Shown here one piece after another: positions 22,201 to 29,970 of a DNA stretch of 64,000 nt. Under the pieces are notes generated by a model. That model saw nothing but the letters and a program-made list of their open reading frames with translations, did no database searches and was not told the origin of the DNA. A program made the position numbers and the translations under genes. The stretch covers positions 43,241,587 to 43,305,586 of the forward strand of contig JASEVX010000001.1 of assembly GCA_031761405.1 (NCBI GenBank), read 5' to 3'. This stretch comes from Serripes groenlandicus (lineage: Eukaryota > Mollusca > Bivalvia > Cardiida > Cardiidae). Positions within the stretch are counted from its first letter, which is position 1. Each line of letters starts with the position of its first letter.

Positions 22201-22535
22201 ATACAGCAACAGATGACTTTGAAAACATAGTGACAAAAAAATCTCCAAAAAAGATAGCCTAATTGTTAAATAAAGTTGAAAACATTGTTGCCAAAAGAGA
22301 AACTGATCATGATGAGCAATTTCACCTTTGGCCACAATGTTTTCAAAAGTCGACTGCTGCTATTGCGTCAAAATGACTGCAGGTGGGAAAGAGTCAAAAC
22401 ATTTTTCCACCAGTTATCTTTAATCCTATATTGTTATGATTTCAGCTCCCAGTGAATCGCAGGGCAGCATTACGAAGAACCAGCGTTATGTTTGGGGATC
22501 CTCCAATTGGTTTGAAACCAATCCAGTCCAGCTAA
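1..22535 (+). CDS. WD40-repeat protein, WDR49/WDR64 type, C-terminal 15 exons (5' partial)
   Basis: Spliced exons: 1-165, 1440-1700, 2610-2734, 4089-4217, 5304-5476, 6126-6310, 7776-7881, 8380-8554, 9485-9602, 10354-10445, 11096-11198, 12270-12350, 13061-13141, 16948-17100, 22446-22535. All borders are GT/AG and the reading phases fit throughout, giving 678 residues and a TAA. WD-repeat strands are visible as GSIKIWDFGSGQ, GNIIQWDVDKS, DSYVRFWDTEGNVLREI, GYLTLWDIGKFL and GSARVWWGKRGRFIGFFGQH. The last, a blade ending in a 'G(R/K)(Y/F)IG.FGQ' motif, is the cue I associate with WDR49/WDR64-type proteins, which are mostly ciliated-cell or testis genes with no settled biochemistry. A very acidic linker (EHEEDDEEKKDEE) sits between blades, and after the propeller comes a basic, Ser/Pro-rich tail. 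The N-terminal blades and start codon precede the window. WD40 protein is certain; the subfamily is inference. Confidence 0.85.
1165..1292. repeat. (TC)n microsatellite followed by poly-C
   Basis: About 100 bp of nearly pure TC dinucleotides with a few interruptions, then a run of about 20 C. It lies in the intron between exons a and b. The apparent Ser/Leu-rich open frame across it is an artefact of the repeat. Confidence 0.97.
1440..1700 (+). CDS. WDR49/64-type gene, exon b
   Basis: Acceptor atattacag, donor AAG|gtaatt, 87 codons. Starts DTNENYDLPVIREFNDIYYY and then runs through a Ser/Gln-rich linker. The reading frame is open throughout and joins both neighbours in phase 0. Confidence 0.85.
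2227..2429. mobile_element. TTAA-flanked MITE (piggyBac-like), variant ends
   Basis: TTAA on both sides (2223, 2430). Left end CCCTTTCTGACGCC lacks the CATATAGACG stretch; right end ...TATGTGGGAAAGGG. The inner GCAGCAGATGACGTTTTAAA arm and the 'GAAATTGCTCATAAGGAGCAA' type hairpin are present. Confidence 0.8.
2455..2585 (+). mobile_element. SINE family 1, 3' fragment
   Basis: Diverged tail half: GAAGAGTGTTGTGTGG, then AAATAGGTAGGCAAACTGGC and AATATAACTGAAATACTGTTG. It lacks the tRNA head. Confidence 0.5.
2610..2734 (+). CDS. WDR49/64-type gene, exon c (WD blade)
   Basis: Acceptor ttttccag, donor gtaagc. Encodes EYLLTTNEVSCMVCFGPNII and then GCNNGNIIQWDVDKSMVEK, a typical WD strand. Ends with 2 nt of a split Val codon. 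An alternative donor 2 nt earlier (gtgtaa) would break the frame to the next exon. Confidence 0.85.
3265..3570 (-). mobile_element. tRNA-derived SINE, family 1, with 11-bp target duplication
   Basis: Reverse orientation: tail ATTGATTGATTGGGG at the left, and the tRNA-like head (GGATTCGAAC, CTGAGCTACCGGGGC) at the right. TGAGTAGAGGG occurs at 3254-3264 and 3571-3581 as the target duplication. Its body matches the copy at 12512. Confidence 0.93.
4089..4217 (+). CDS. WDR49/64-type gene, exon d
   Basis: Acceptor ctttacag, donor gtatgt. Encodes FILPDNEATSTSRSQPRKTN and continues to VRVLVHKTRKLDPAYIK. Polar and basic, so probably an inter-blade loop followed by a strand. Confidence 0.8.
4589..4810. 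mobile_element. TTAA-flanked MITE, CCCACATA-ended variant, 222 bp
   Basis: TTAA duplications at 4585 and 4811. Left end CCCTTTCCCACATACAACAA, right end ...GATGAGAAAGGG. It has the same 222-bp length as the CCCTCATA variant although the two differ over much of their sequence. Confidence 0.88.
5304..5476 (+). CDS. WDR49/64-type gene, exon e (acidic/Ser linker)
   Basis: Acceptor gctacag, donor gtttgt. Encodes LQQESVQSVLDKPIVDEVDQ and then a hydrophilic stretch with GEGSSEKDVDEKND. A second AG 7 nt downstream (actacag) would shift the frame, so the upstream one is used. Confidence 0.75.
5822..5955 (-). repeat. (AAT)n run with LINE-like 3' tail
   Basis: AAT-rich microsatellite followed by AACTTTATTTTGAGAAGGTG. 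On the minus strand this reads as a segment ending AATAAAGTT(ATT)n, the form of many invertebrate non-LTR 3' ends. No coding remains; the assignment is tentative. Confidence 0.4.
6126..6310 (+). CDS. WDR49/64-type gene, exon f (acidic linker then WD blade)
   Basis: Acceptor atttacag, donor GAG|gtatgt. Begins EHEEDDEEKKDEEKSVHDEW, passes through EEEEDPDVIKERE and enters a blade with IIVTVHQDSYVRFWDTE. A TTAA-type MITE begins within about 10 bp of its donor. Confidence 0.85.
6317..6542. mobile_element. TTAA-type MITE next to exon f donor
   Basis: Left end eroded (CTTTTCACTCATACGACAATT), right end TATGAAGGAAAGGGTTAAG. It carries the GCAGCAGACGACTTTGAAC arm and the GCACGTTTTGTGC hairpin tip. It starts less than 10 bp after a splice donor. 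Confidence 0.85.
7152..7372. mobile_element. TTAA-flanked MITE, 221 bp
   Basis: TTAA at 7148-7151 and 7373-7376. Ends CCCTTTCCCTCATACGGCAA and ...CTATATGAGGGAAAGGG. Central hairpin with GCACGTTTTGTGC. Confidence 0.93.
7776..7881 (+). CDS. WDR49/64-type gene, exon g
   Basis: Acceptor acattacag, donor gtaagt. Encodes GNVLREITAVTRRQGTAVTA and then ICHDADCNFLITGDH, the classic 'D-strand, GDH' turn of a WD40 blade. Its last 22 coding bases recur 66 bp downstream in the intron. Confidence 0.85.
8125..8325. mobile_element. TTAA-type MITE, decayed right flank
   Basis: TTAA before CCCTTTCCCTCATAG; the right end GTATGTGGGAAAGGG is followed by TAAA. Hairpin tip GCTCAAAACAAGC. Confidence 0.82.
8380..8554 (+). 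CDS. WDR49/64-type gene, exon h (WD blade)
   Basis: Acceptor tatttacag, donor gtaaga. Encodes KGYLTLWDIGKFLRNPE and then WRAHLTRVVSLTYIDAHKAI and LSASTDGSAR: the 'GH..V..L', 'S.S.DG..R.W' pattern of WD40 repeats. Confidence 0.9.
9104..9265. mobile_element. TTAA-flanked MITE with central deletion, 162 bp
   Basis: TTAA on both sides. Both ends intact, but the GAAATTGC hairpin centre is deleted: AACATAGTGACA runs straight into CAATGTTTTCCAC. Confidence 0.9.
9485..9602 (+). CDS. WDR49/64-type gene, exon i (last propeller strand)
   Basis: Acceptor tatttcag, donor GAG|gtaatt. Encodes VWWGKRGRFIGFFGQHRQF and then a loop ending PYDITE. The 'G.FIG.FGQ' signature marks the end of the propeller in this family. 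Confidence 0.88.
10011..10274. mobile_element. Palindromic MITE family II, full copy, 264 bp
   Basis: Long imperfect terminal inverted repeats: left TGAGCCATTCCACAAGAAAA then CCAACATTGTGGACTCTG; right CAGAGTCCACAATGTTGG then TTTTTCTTGCGGAACAGCTCA. The interior also folds back (GATCAGCCTGCACAATCCG, GATTAGCTTGGGCGG). No coding capacity. Two more copies lie at 50871 and 62757. Confidence 0.88.
10354..10445 (+). CDS. WDR49/64-type gene, exon j
   Basis: Acceptor aattgtag, donor gtaagt. Encodes GPLAPVKTKSAIQKIRPVQ and then KYEYPLIFDEDR: start of the basic post-propeller tail. Confidence 0.8.
11096..11198 (+). CDS. WDR49/64-type gene, exon k
   Basis: Acceptor aatctttag, donor AAG|gtagga. Encodes WQPFKRSAYLKKNEEKKKPD and ends FFEALIKPK. 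Lys-rich. Confidence 0.8.
11307..11481. mobile_element. TTAA-flanked MITE, 175 bp
   Basis: TTAA at 11303 and 11482. Ends CCCTTTCCCTCATATAGATG and GCATATGAGGGAAAGGG. Part of the hairpin centre is lost. Confidence 0.9.
12270..12350 (+). CDS. WDR49/64-type gene, exon l
   Basis: Acceptor gctttcag, donor AGG|gtgagt, 27 codons, phase 0/0: AYNYHLEGVAPGRKRDGAVF and then RALPVYR. Confidence 0.8.
12512..12805 (+). mobile_element. tRNA-derived SINE, family 1, with perfect 11-bp target duplication
   Basis: tRNA-like head with A box GTAGCTCAGTCGGTAG and B box GAGTTTGAATCCC. The body contains ATGTGTCATTCGTC and AGTAGGTGAACTGGCCGCC, and the tail is CCCCAATCAATCAATC. CAGAAAAATGG flanks it at 12501-12511 and 12806-12816, so this insertion is fairly young. 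It is not a functional tRNA gene, because the acceptor stem does not pair. Confidence 0.93.
13061..13141 (+). CDS. WDR49/64-type gene, exon m
   Basis: Acceptor atttacag, donor AAG|gtaaga, 27 codons, phase 0/0: VRTPEVPTGPPMSFRTHVDV and then AEAAPAK. Confidence 0.8.
13316..13514. mobile_element. TTAA-type MITE, decayed right end
   Basis: Left flank TTAACCCTTTCCCTCTGCAG (the CATATAGACG part missing), hairpin tip GCTAAAAACAAGC, and right end GTATGAGGGAAACAGTTAC with substitutions in the terminal GGG and TTAA. Confidence 0.8.
13921..15140 (-). mobile_element. Tandem-core element E1 (pearl/HINE-like), about 1.2 kb
   Basis: On the minus strand it starts AAACAAGAGGCCCATGAGGG and ends CAGTAGAGCTAAAAA. 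The core is about six units of roughly 160 bp (marker TTAGATATCCATGAGAG near 14082, 14245, 14404, 14566, 14772, 14932); one spacing is about 45 bp longer because of a small internal duplication. CTCTACT near one end pairs with AGTAGAG near the other. It interrupts a TTAA-type MITE. Confidence 0.85.
15722..16092. repeat. Unclassified interspersed repeat U1, copy 1
   Basis: Contains TATCACATAAAGCTC, CTGGGAGTGTCAAAA, TATCATATGACACTA, AACTATGAAAATGACATC and the AACTAAGCTGAATATGA segment. The same blocks recur in reverse order and orientation at 31716-32078. No ORF. Confidence 0.7.
16948..17100 (+). CDS. WDR49/64-type gene, exon n
   Basis: Acceptor taatcctcag, donor TCT|gtaagt, 51 codons, phase 0/0: RSVQHPANYFTNKGLSTNSN and continuing to YQQMQEKPKAKDKGNSTS. 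Polar and disordered-looking. The 27-, 27- and 51-codon phase-0 exons l-n could each be skipped without changing frame. Confidence 0.75.
17553..17925. mobile_element. TIR element with GC-rich internal short repeats, 373 bp
   Basis: Left end TGTAGCTTTTCCTGGGGACTC is the inverted complement (one gap) of the right end GAGTCCCCGGAAAAGCTACA. Between them lie six or more degenerate CCATGGAACCGTTCCAGGGT-like units of about 20-24 bp, unusually GC-rich for the window. Open frames across it are by-products of the repeats. No clear target duplication seen. Confidence 0.75.
18949..19170. mobile_element. TTAA-flanked MITE, 222 bp
   Basis: TTAA at 18945 and 19171. Ends CACTTTCCCTCATACGACAA and TATATGAGGGAAAGGG. 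Hairpin tip GCACGTTTTGTGC. Confidence 0.92.
19929..20656 (+). mobile_element. Tandem-core element E2, same family as E1
   Basis: Starts AACAAGAGGCCCATGAGGGC and ends GGCCAGTAGAGCTAAAAA. The core has about three units near 163 bp (marker GGATATCTAACTACTGTATAAG) and is followed by an ACGC/ACGG-rich microsatellite, GCACGCACGCACGCACGGACG, before the right arm. It is the reverse of E1 and also sits inside a TTAA-type MITE. Confidence 0.88.
20786..21033. repeat. Tandem duplication of a MITE segment, about 127-bp period
   Basis: Two adjacent near-identical copies running from CATTGA(T)ACAGCAGA through GGCAAAACAGGAAATTGATC and TACAATAAATATTCTTCTAT. Very few mismatches, so the duplication is recent relative to the decayed MITE itself. 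Confidence 0.85.
21321..21542. mobile_element. TTAA-type MITE, 222 bp, near-consensus
   Basis: Left flank TTAT (one change), right flank TTAA. Ends CCCTTTCCCTCATATAGACG and CGTATGAGGGAAAGGG. Hairpin tip GCACAAAACGTGC. A second decayed copy abuts it on the left. Confidence 0.93.
22446..22535 (+). CDS. WDR49/64-type gene, terminal coding exon
   Basis: Acceptor tgatttcag. Read in the phase carried from the previous exon it encodes LPVNRRAALRRTSVMFGDPP and then IGLKPIQSS followed by TAA. A longer open frame over the same bases (to 22624) is out of phase and is not used. The intron before it is 5.3 kb of repeats, so additional small exons cannot be excluded. I see no convincing AATAAA in the 300 bp downstream. 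Confidence 0.65.
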   Translation, partial: LPVNRRAALRRTSVMFGDPPIGLKPIQSS

Positions 22536-23633
22536 CAATCCAGCCAAATGTTTGTGGTGTTGCCTGCGTTTGCAAGATAACACTCTACAGGGATAACTTC
22601 TCCAGTGTCTGTTCATCTGTGTGAATGTCTGTCCATTCAACTTTCGTTAAAGTTAATGATTTTTGGGAGAAGACACATAGTGAGAGACACAATGACTCCG
22701 GGTGAATGGTTGTTACTGCTTCTAAAATGATATGCAGTTACAATTGTTTCACACTGAACCATTATGTTCTTTCAATGCTTTTGTTTTCAATAATGTGATA
22801 TTTGCAATATTTCCTGATCTTGACTTTATACAAAGATGTATGTAAACCGTTTCCCACATATAGACACAATTTAATGTGTCTGCAGCAGACAATATTTGAA
22901 AACAGTGTTGCAAAAAAAGAATATTTCTCCTTTTGCCTGGTTTCAGCAACTTCTGCTTTTGTCACATCATTTTCTGCTGCTGAAGTAACAGAGAGCATCT
23001 GTATGTGGGAAAAGGTTAAAAACTCTCCCTGATGCAGCAATATTTCATTTTTCCTTTCCATAATATAGACGCTTTCTGACGCCTTTTTGAAAATATGGCA
23101 ACACAAGAAGAAATTGCTCAAAAAGAGCAATTTCTCCTTTTGTCGAAATGTTTTCAATTCTATTCAATTATTGTACTTTCATTTAAAGGGAATTTCCAAA
23201 ACATTTCGGGTATGTTTTTTCAAAGTCGTCTGTTGTTGTATGTGGGTTAGGTTAATCCTAGTACGTTTGTTCAAATCTGTGCCAAAATTATGCTGATTTT
23301 TTGTCCAATGTTATAATTTTATTTGGCAGATGTTTTCAAAGCAGACGACTCTTAAAGGAGAATACCAGGGAAAGATTTAACCCTTTCATACATACAACAA
23401 TTCTGCAGCAGATTGTGAATAAAAAACATTGTGGAAAATTGAGAAAAACCTTTTTTTTTGTCACAATGTTTGGTATGAAATTAATGTGTCTGTAAGGGAA
23501 AAGGGTTTAAGGATATCAAAATAGCAAATACTATTTATTATATGATACTATTGACATTAGTCTGTGATATATTTTGTGATAGTTGCCGTGTTTCATGAAA
23601 ATGAAGATTTTATTGTTTAATTTTGTCTGTTAA

Positions 23634-23872
23634 ATCTTTCCCTCTTACGACACTTCTGCAGCAGACGACTTTGAACATATTTTGTCAAAACATAGGTTAT
23701 CCATTCAATCATAATTGAATGGATAACCTATGACAAAAAGTTGAAAACATTGTGGCAAAAGGAGAAATTGCACGTTTTGTGCAATTTCTTCTTTTGTCAC
23801 TATGTTTTTCAAAAAGCTGTCTGCTGCAGAGGCGTCAGAAAGCGTCTATATGAGGGAAAGGGTTAAATCTTT
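23634..23872. mobile_element. TTAA-flanked MITE, 239 bp
   Basis: TTAA at 23630 and 23873. It holds an extra inverted copy of ATAGGTTATCCATTCAAT beside ATTGAATGGATAACCTAT, giving a second short hairpin that other copies lack. Confidence 0.88.
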
Positions 23873-24403
23873 CCCACATAAAACAAATCTGCAGCAGACA
23901 GCATTGAAAACATCTTGCCTAAAATATGAAAACTCTTTTAAGTGGAAGTGTAATCATTGAATATACATGTAGATGAAAACATTGTGGCAAAAGGAGAAAT
24001 TGCTGATTTTTATGTTTGCCTTATTTTTTTCAAAATCGTCTGCTGCAGAGACGTCAGAAATTGTCTGTGGGAAGGGGATAATTCTTTTTTGTTAAAATTT
24101 GACATTTTATTAACGATTTACATGATATTATTGCTATAGCTCATCTGTATGAAATATAGAAGAGCCATCGTAATCACAGATGGTTAGATGCCTGCTTCTG
24201 GATTTTTGTTCATTCTTTTTTTGATGGCATATGCTTTCTATTTTTATTAATCTATTCCCTACAACTTTTGAAAACATTGCGGCAAAAGGAGAAATTGCTC
24301 ATAAATCAGCAATTTTTCCTTTAACCACCATATGTTCAACTCTATTTAATAATTAAACTTTCATTTATAGAAATGTCTTGTATGTTTTCTTAGGTATTTT
24401 TAA

Positions 24404-24600
24404 CCCTTTCCCTCATATAGACGCTTTCTGACGCCTCTGCAGCAGACGGCTTTTTGAAAACAAAACGTGCAATTTCTGCTTTTGCCACAATGTTTTCCAC
24501 TTTTTGTCATAGGTTATCCATTCAATTATGGAGATTTTCTATGTTTTGACAAAATACGTTCAAAGTTGTCTGCTGCAAAATTGTCGTATGAGGGAAAGGG
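24404..24600. mobile_element. TTAA-flanked MITE with partial centre loss, 197 bp
   Basis: TTAA at 24400 and 24601. Ends intact; the left half of the hairpin is deleted so that GAAAACAAAACGTGCAATTT is direct. Confidence 0.92.
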
Positions 24601-24944
24601 TTAAAGTCATCTACTGTATGCGGGAAAGGGTATAAGTGTTCAAGCTATGTAACATTTTATTATACATTGTATAAGTGCATGGATATTGTATTGAAACTTT
24701 AGTATCCTTGTGGTAATAAGCTAAGGTTGCAGATAAAGTTTCATAACTCTGACTTGTTTTTTTTAAAGAGTTACGCCCCTTATCTGCCTTCCTAAGTTAC
24801 AAAAATCCCCAATCATACAGGCTTGGCTGTCCTGCGAGAGCTGTAGTAAGTTGAACACATTGTGTGAAAAGGAGAAATTGCCTGTTTAGCATAATATATC
24901 TCCTTCTGCGCAATGTTTTAGAGTGTTCTGCTGCTAAAGATATC

Positions 24945-25322
24945 AGATGGTGTCGACGTCGTCAGCTGCTTCGTCGTTGTCAGCTGCGTCGTCCCAAAAC
25001 TTTAACCTTACTTCAATAACCACTCCACATATTCAAATGAAACTACATCTTCCTAGAGACAATACACATGTATATACGAAGTAACACAACTCTGACTTTA
25101 ATAATTATTCAGTTATGCCCCTTTTTGAACTTAGAAATTCTTGCCCATAATTCAGAAACTGTTCCAACATTTTATGAAACTTTTTGCACATGTTACTCGA
25201 GACAATACGTATGTATATACCAATTCACATATCTCTGGTATAAGTCTTAACTCAGTTATGCCCCTTATTTGACATGGAAAAAACAGACGAGCGTTGGCGT
25301 TCACTCCTAGGTGCTCTTGTTT
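24945..25322 (-). mobile_element. Tandem-core element E10, partial
   Basis: On the minus strand it begins AAACAAGAGCACCTAGGAG and runs to a CGACG-rich end near 24950 (GTCGACGTCGTCAGCTGC). At least two repeats of a GTTATGCCCCTTxTTTGA motif occur inside. The right terminus is not clear. Confidence 0.5.
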
Positions 25323-25755
25323 AGTCTCTTTTACAAATGTAATGATCAAGAAAGTGTTTCTTGGTGAAAAATCTATTTGTCTCTGCATTTATGAACACTT
25401 TTACCACATACAACAAACATGTAGCAAACGCTTTGAAAACATCTTGGCAAAAAAATGAAAACATTCTGTAACTATAATTTTAATTACTGAATGGAGTTGG
25501 AAACATTGTAGTGACAAAAGAAGAAATTGTTCATTATGAGCAATTTCACCTTTGTCCATGTTTTCACAAGTCGTCTGCTACAGAGGCATCAAATTGTATC
25601 TTTATGTGGTAAAGGGCTGAAAGCAGTAAACTGTTATTTTAGTTGTTTGCAATAATATTTATTTTTTTATTTACGCTTGATCTTTGTCTAAAAAAACACA
25701 TTTGCTATAGTTGTTAACTCTTTCCCATTTAAAACAAATCATTTTATTCTGTTAA

Positions 25756-25977
25756 CCCTTTCCCTTATACGACAATTCTGCAGCAGACGACTTTGAACAT
25801 ATTTTGTCAAAACATAGAAAATCTCCATAATTGAATGGATAACCTATGACAAAAAGTGCAAAACATTGTGGCAAAAGGAGAAATTGCACGTTTTGTGCAA
25901 TTTCTTCTTTTGTCACTATGTTTTCAAAAAGCCGTCTGCTGCAGAGGCGTCAGAAAGCGTCTGTATGAGGGAAAGGG
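25756..25977. mobile_element. TTAA-flanked MITE, 222 bp
   Basis: TTAA at 25752 and 25978. Ends CCCTTTCCCTTATACGACAA and GTATGAGGGAAAGGG. Hairpin tip GCACGTTTTGTGC. Confidence 0.94.
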
Positions 25978-26464
25978 TTAAGTTATTGACTAAGGACAAA
26001 GTTACTCAACCACTCAAAACAGTTTTTATAGGTCTGTGAAAGTTTTCCTTTTACCTTTTATCCCATATACAACAAATCCGCAGCAAACCATTTTGAAAAT
26101 ATCTAGAAAATATCTAGTCAAAAATATAGAACATCTCAATAAGTATATATTCTTAAATTCTCTTTAAATGAAGGTATTATTACTGCAGAAAGTTGAATAT
26201 TGTGGCAAATGGAGAAAGTTCTTGTTTTGAGCAAATTTTCCGTTTCCCACAATGTATTCAAAAGTTGTCTGTAGCAGAGGCATCAGAAAGTGTCTATATG
26301 TGGGAAAAGGTTTAAACTTTTTTGCAAAACTGTTACTTGTTTTATTCTAATATTTATAACAGAGTGCTTTATTTAAAATGGAAAGAAAAAGTTATGTATT
26401 TTGAGAAATAAATAATTATATTTTACAGATTAAAAAACTGTCTTAAACTTTCTGTTTTTAGAGA

Positions 26465-27749
26465 GAACAAGAGCGCTAAATGTCACAAAATACGCCTGTC
26501 CTGTTTTTTTGAGACCAAGTATAGTGATAATCAGCCTAACTTAGAGAGCGGACACTGCTAGTACAGTTTTGGCCATTTCGAGAGACATAATTTTGAAGTG
26601 ACTAAGATAACGTTTTAAGTTATCAAACCTGACCAAGATATTCTGCCCATCAACATATTGTCTAAATTTGGTGATGATCAGATAAAGGCTCCTAATGTTA
26701 TTGAGCTGACAAGACCAATTTTAGGTAATTTCTATAATTAAAGGGCAATAACTCTCTATCGACTAAAGGAATATGGCTAGTTATTGGGCTTGTCCGACAT
26801 ATTACACCAATACACATTCTGACCAAATTTAGTGATGATTGGACAAAGGCTCCTAAAGTTATTGAGCTGACAAGACCAATTTTAGGTAATTTCTATAATT
26901 AAAGGGCAATAACTCTCTAGTGACTAAAGCAATATGGCTAGTTATCGAACTTGTCCGAGATATTACGCCAATACACATTCTGAGCAAATGTAGTGATGAT
27001 TGGACAAAGGCTCCTAAAGTTATTGAGCTGACAAGACCAATTTTAGGTAATTTCTATAATGAAAGAGCGATAACTCGATTGATTAAAGTGATATGGCTAG
27101 TTATCGAACTTGTCCGAGATATTATGCCAGTACACATTCTGAACAAATGTGGTGATGATTGGACAAAGGCTCCTAAAGTTATTGAGCTGACAAGACCAAT
27201 TTTAGGTAATTTCTATAATTATAGGGCAATAACTCTCTAGTGACTAAAGCAATATGGCTAGTTATCGAACTTGTCCGAGATATTACGCCAATACACATTC
27301 TGACCAAATTTAGTGATGATTGGACAAAGGCTCCTAAAGTTATTGAGCTGACAAGACCAATTTTAGGTAATTTCTATAATGAAAGAGCGATAACTCGATT
27401 GACTAAAGCGATATGGCTAGTTATCGAACTTGTCCGAGATATTATGCCAGTACACATTCTGAACAAATGTGGTGATGATTGGATAAAGATTTATAAAGTT
27501 ATTGAGCTGAAAATACCAATTTTAGGTAATTTCTATAATTATAGGGCAATAACTCTTGATTGACTAAAGCGATATGCCTAGTTATCGAACTTGTCCGAGA
27601 TATTATGCAAATACACATTCTGACTAAATTTAGTGATGATTGGACAATTGCTTCTGAAGTTATTGAGCTGACAACATACTGGACGCCGCCTGTACGCAGC
27701 AGGTAAAACTATAATACGATCCGTTTTTTCAAAACGGGCGTATAAAAAG
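26465..27749 (+). mobile_element. Tandem-core element E3, 161-bp units
   Basis: Starts AACAAGAGCGCTAAATG and ends ACGGGCGTATAAAAA. ATACGCC near the left end is complementary to GGGCGTAT at the right. The core has about six units of exactly 161 bp (marker AAAGTTATTGAGCTGACAAG near 26856, 27017, 27178, 27339) that are well over 90% alike. Two repetitive open frames across it are not genes. Confidence 0.88.
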
Positions 27750-28685
27750 AGACCCATCCTAACCTTTTTCACCATACAATAAACCTGTAGCAGACAAATT
27801 TGAAAACAATCGGGCAAACTATGGAAAATCTCTATAAATGAAAGTTTAGTATTGGATAGAGTTGAGAGCAAAAGTAATTTGCTGCAGATGCGTCACAATG
27901 CATCAGTATGTGAGAAAGGGTAAACTTTTGCCCTGGAGAAACATGCAAAATTCAGTTTGTCATGGGAACCAAACACAACAATTATTGTCGCCAGCCATTA
28001 TCAAAACATGAAGGACTGATATACATACAATCATGGAGAATTGATCCCTCTATATCTTCCAACCCTGGCAGCCGACAAAAGATGGTACGTTGTTATTATC
28101 ACGGTCTTTATTTAGAAAGTGCCAATAGAGATAAAATTAATACAAGTCATCAAATTGCTCAAAGCAGTAAGGTCATAACCCTTTCTTTGATACAACAGAT
28201 GACTTTAAAAAAAGAAGTGAAAAAGGAGAAATTACTCATTTTGGACAATTTCTTCTTTTTCACACAATTTTGTCTACATTTGAAATTTCATACTTTTATT
28301 TTGTACAAGTTTTCCATTCTTTTCTTCAAAACTTTTCGCTTTGGAAGACACCCAACACCACAAATGAAGGGGTAACGAATTAATTATGCGTTGTGGTATT
28401 TGTACATTATTATGTCTCCAAAATCATTATCCTTGAATATGATCAACATGATATAGAATCAAGAGAAAATCTAACCCTTAATTTTCAAACATTAATCAAA
28501 TTTGCAGGGGTCAACTTAAAACATCTATGCAAAAGTATGGAAAAGTCTATGAACTTAACCCTTTCTCCCATATGGACGCCTCTAGAGCAGACGACTTTTG
28601 AATAAATTGTGACAAAAGAAGAAATTGCTCAAAACAAACAATTTCTCATATTGCCACAATGTTCTCAACTTTTTCCAGTCATTAA

Positions 28686-28908
28686 CCCTTTCCCTCATAC
28701 GACAATTCTGCAGCAGACGACTTTGAACATATTTTGTAAAAAAAATGGAAAATCTCTATAATTGAATGGATAACCTATGACAAAAAGAGGAAAACATTGT
28801 GGCAAAAGGAGAAATTGCACGTTTTGTGCAATTTCTTCTTTTGTCACAATGTTTTCAAAAAGCCATTTGCTGCAGAGGCGTCAGAAAGTGTCTATATGAG
28901 GGAAAGGG
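28686..28908. mobile_element. TTAA-flanked MITE, 223 bp
   Basis: TTAA at 28682 and 28909. Ends CCCTTTCCCTCATACGACAA and TATATGAGGGAAAGGG. Confidence 0.94.
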
Positions 28909-29970
28909 TTAAACTTTCATTTACAGAGATTTTCTATATTTTTTCCTACATGTTTTGAAAGTCGGCTGCTTCAGATTTGTTGTACGTAGAAAAGGGTAAA
29001 GTATAGTCATTGAACAATTTTTGAAAACAAACGAAGACTCTTTATGAGTCATCTGCTGTAGATGCTTCAAAATGGATCTGTATGTGGGAAAGAATTATGG
29101 ATTAAAACCAAAAAAGTAATTGAAGTTTTTTTCATTTTATTTTTAAATAAATCTAATAAAATAAATATCATCATATTATATATAACTTTGAATAGTAACA
29201 AACCCAACACACAAATATTTTATTTTTCATCATAAAAGTCCATTCACTGAATACACACCTATGCACCATACATTGTCAACAAAACTTTCATCTCTGTAAT
29301 CAAATGTTTCCTTTCAGATAACAAGATGACACAATTCATACCACTTGAAAATTGGAAGCATACTTTGATTTACCCTTTCCCTCATACAACAATTCTGCAG
29401 CAGATGACTGAATATATTTTGTCAAAAAATTGAAAATCTCTATAATTGAATGGATAACCGATGACTAAAATTTCTTCTTTTGTCACTATGTTTTCAAAAA
29501 GCTGTCTGCTGCAGAGGCGTCAGAAAGCATCTATATGAGGGAAAGACTTTGATTGTGGTAAAAGATTGTCTGCAGCAGAGGCAATCAAAAGGCGTCTGTA
29601 CATGGCAAAGGTTTAAAAAGTCACAGTTACTACATTTTTGTATATATCCCTTTCCCACATGGAACAACTCTGCAGCGATGACTGTGAAAACATTACCCAA
29701 AATAATATGGAAACTCCCTTTATATGAAAGTACAATAATTGAATCAAGTTGAAATCATGGTGACAAAAGGAGCAATTATTGCTCGTTTTGAGCAATTTCT
29801 TCTTTTGTCATGTTTTCAAAAAGCTGTCTGCTGCTGAGGCATCAGAAAGCGTCTATATTTGGGGAAGGGTTTTAAGAGTCTCACAGTAACTATATTATAC
29901 AGTAGATTTTGTTTATTTAATATTTGCAAGTCTGCTGCAGATTTGTTGTATGAGAGGAAGGGTGAATTAA

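Larger units (their letters stand above)
17101..22445. other. Last intron of the WDR gene, 5.3 kb of repeats
   Basis: Holds the GC-rich TIR element, several MITEs, element E2 and the tandem MITE duplication. Unassigned stretches: 18500-18900, about 400 bp, no repeat or ORF I recognise; 21600-21790, same. Confidence 0.7.

Noticed and set aside
26920..27563. Two similar 106-107-codon open frames (MTKAIWLVIELVRDI...)
   Set aside because: They come from the 161-bp tandem units of element E3. The unit is not a multiple of three and the frames stop at unit borders.
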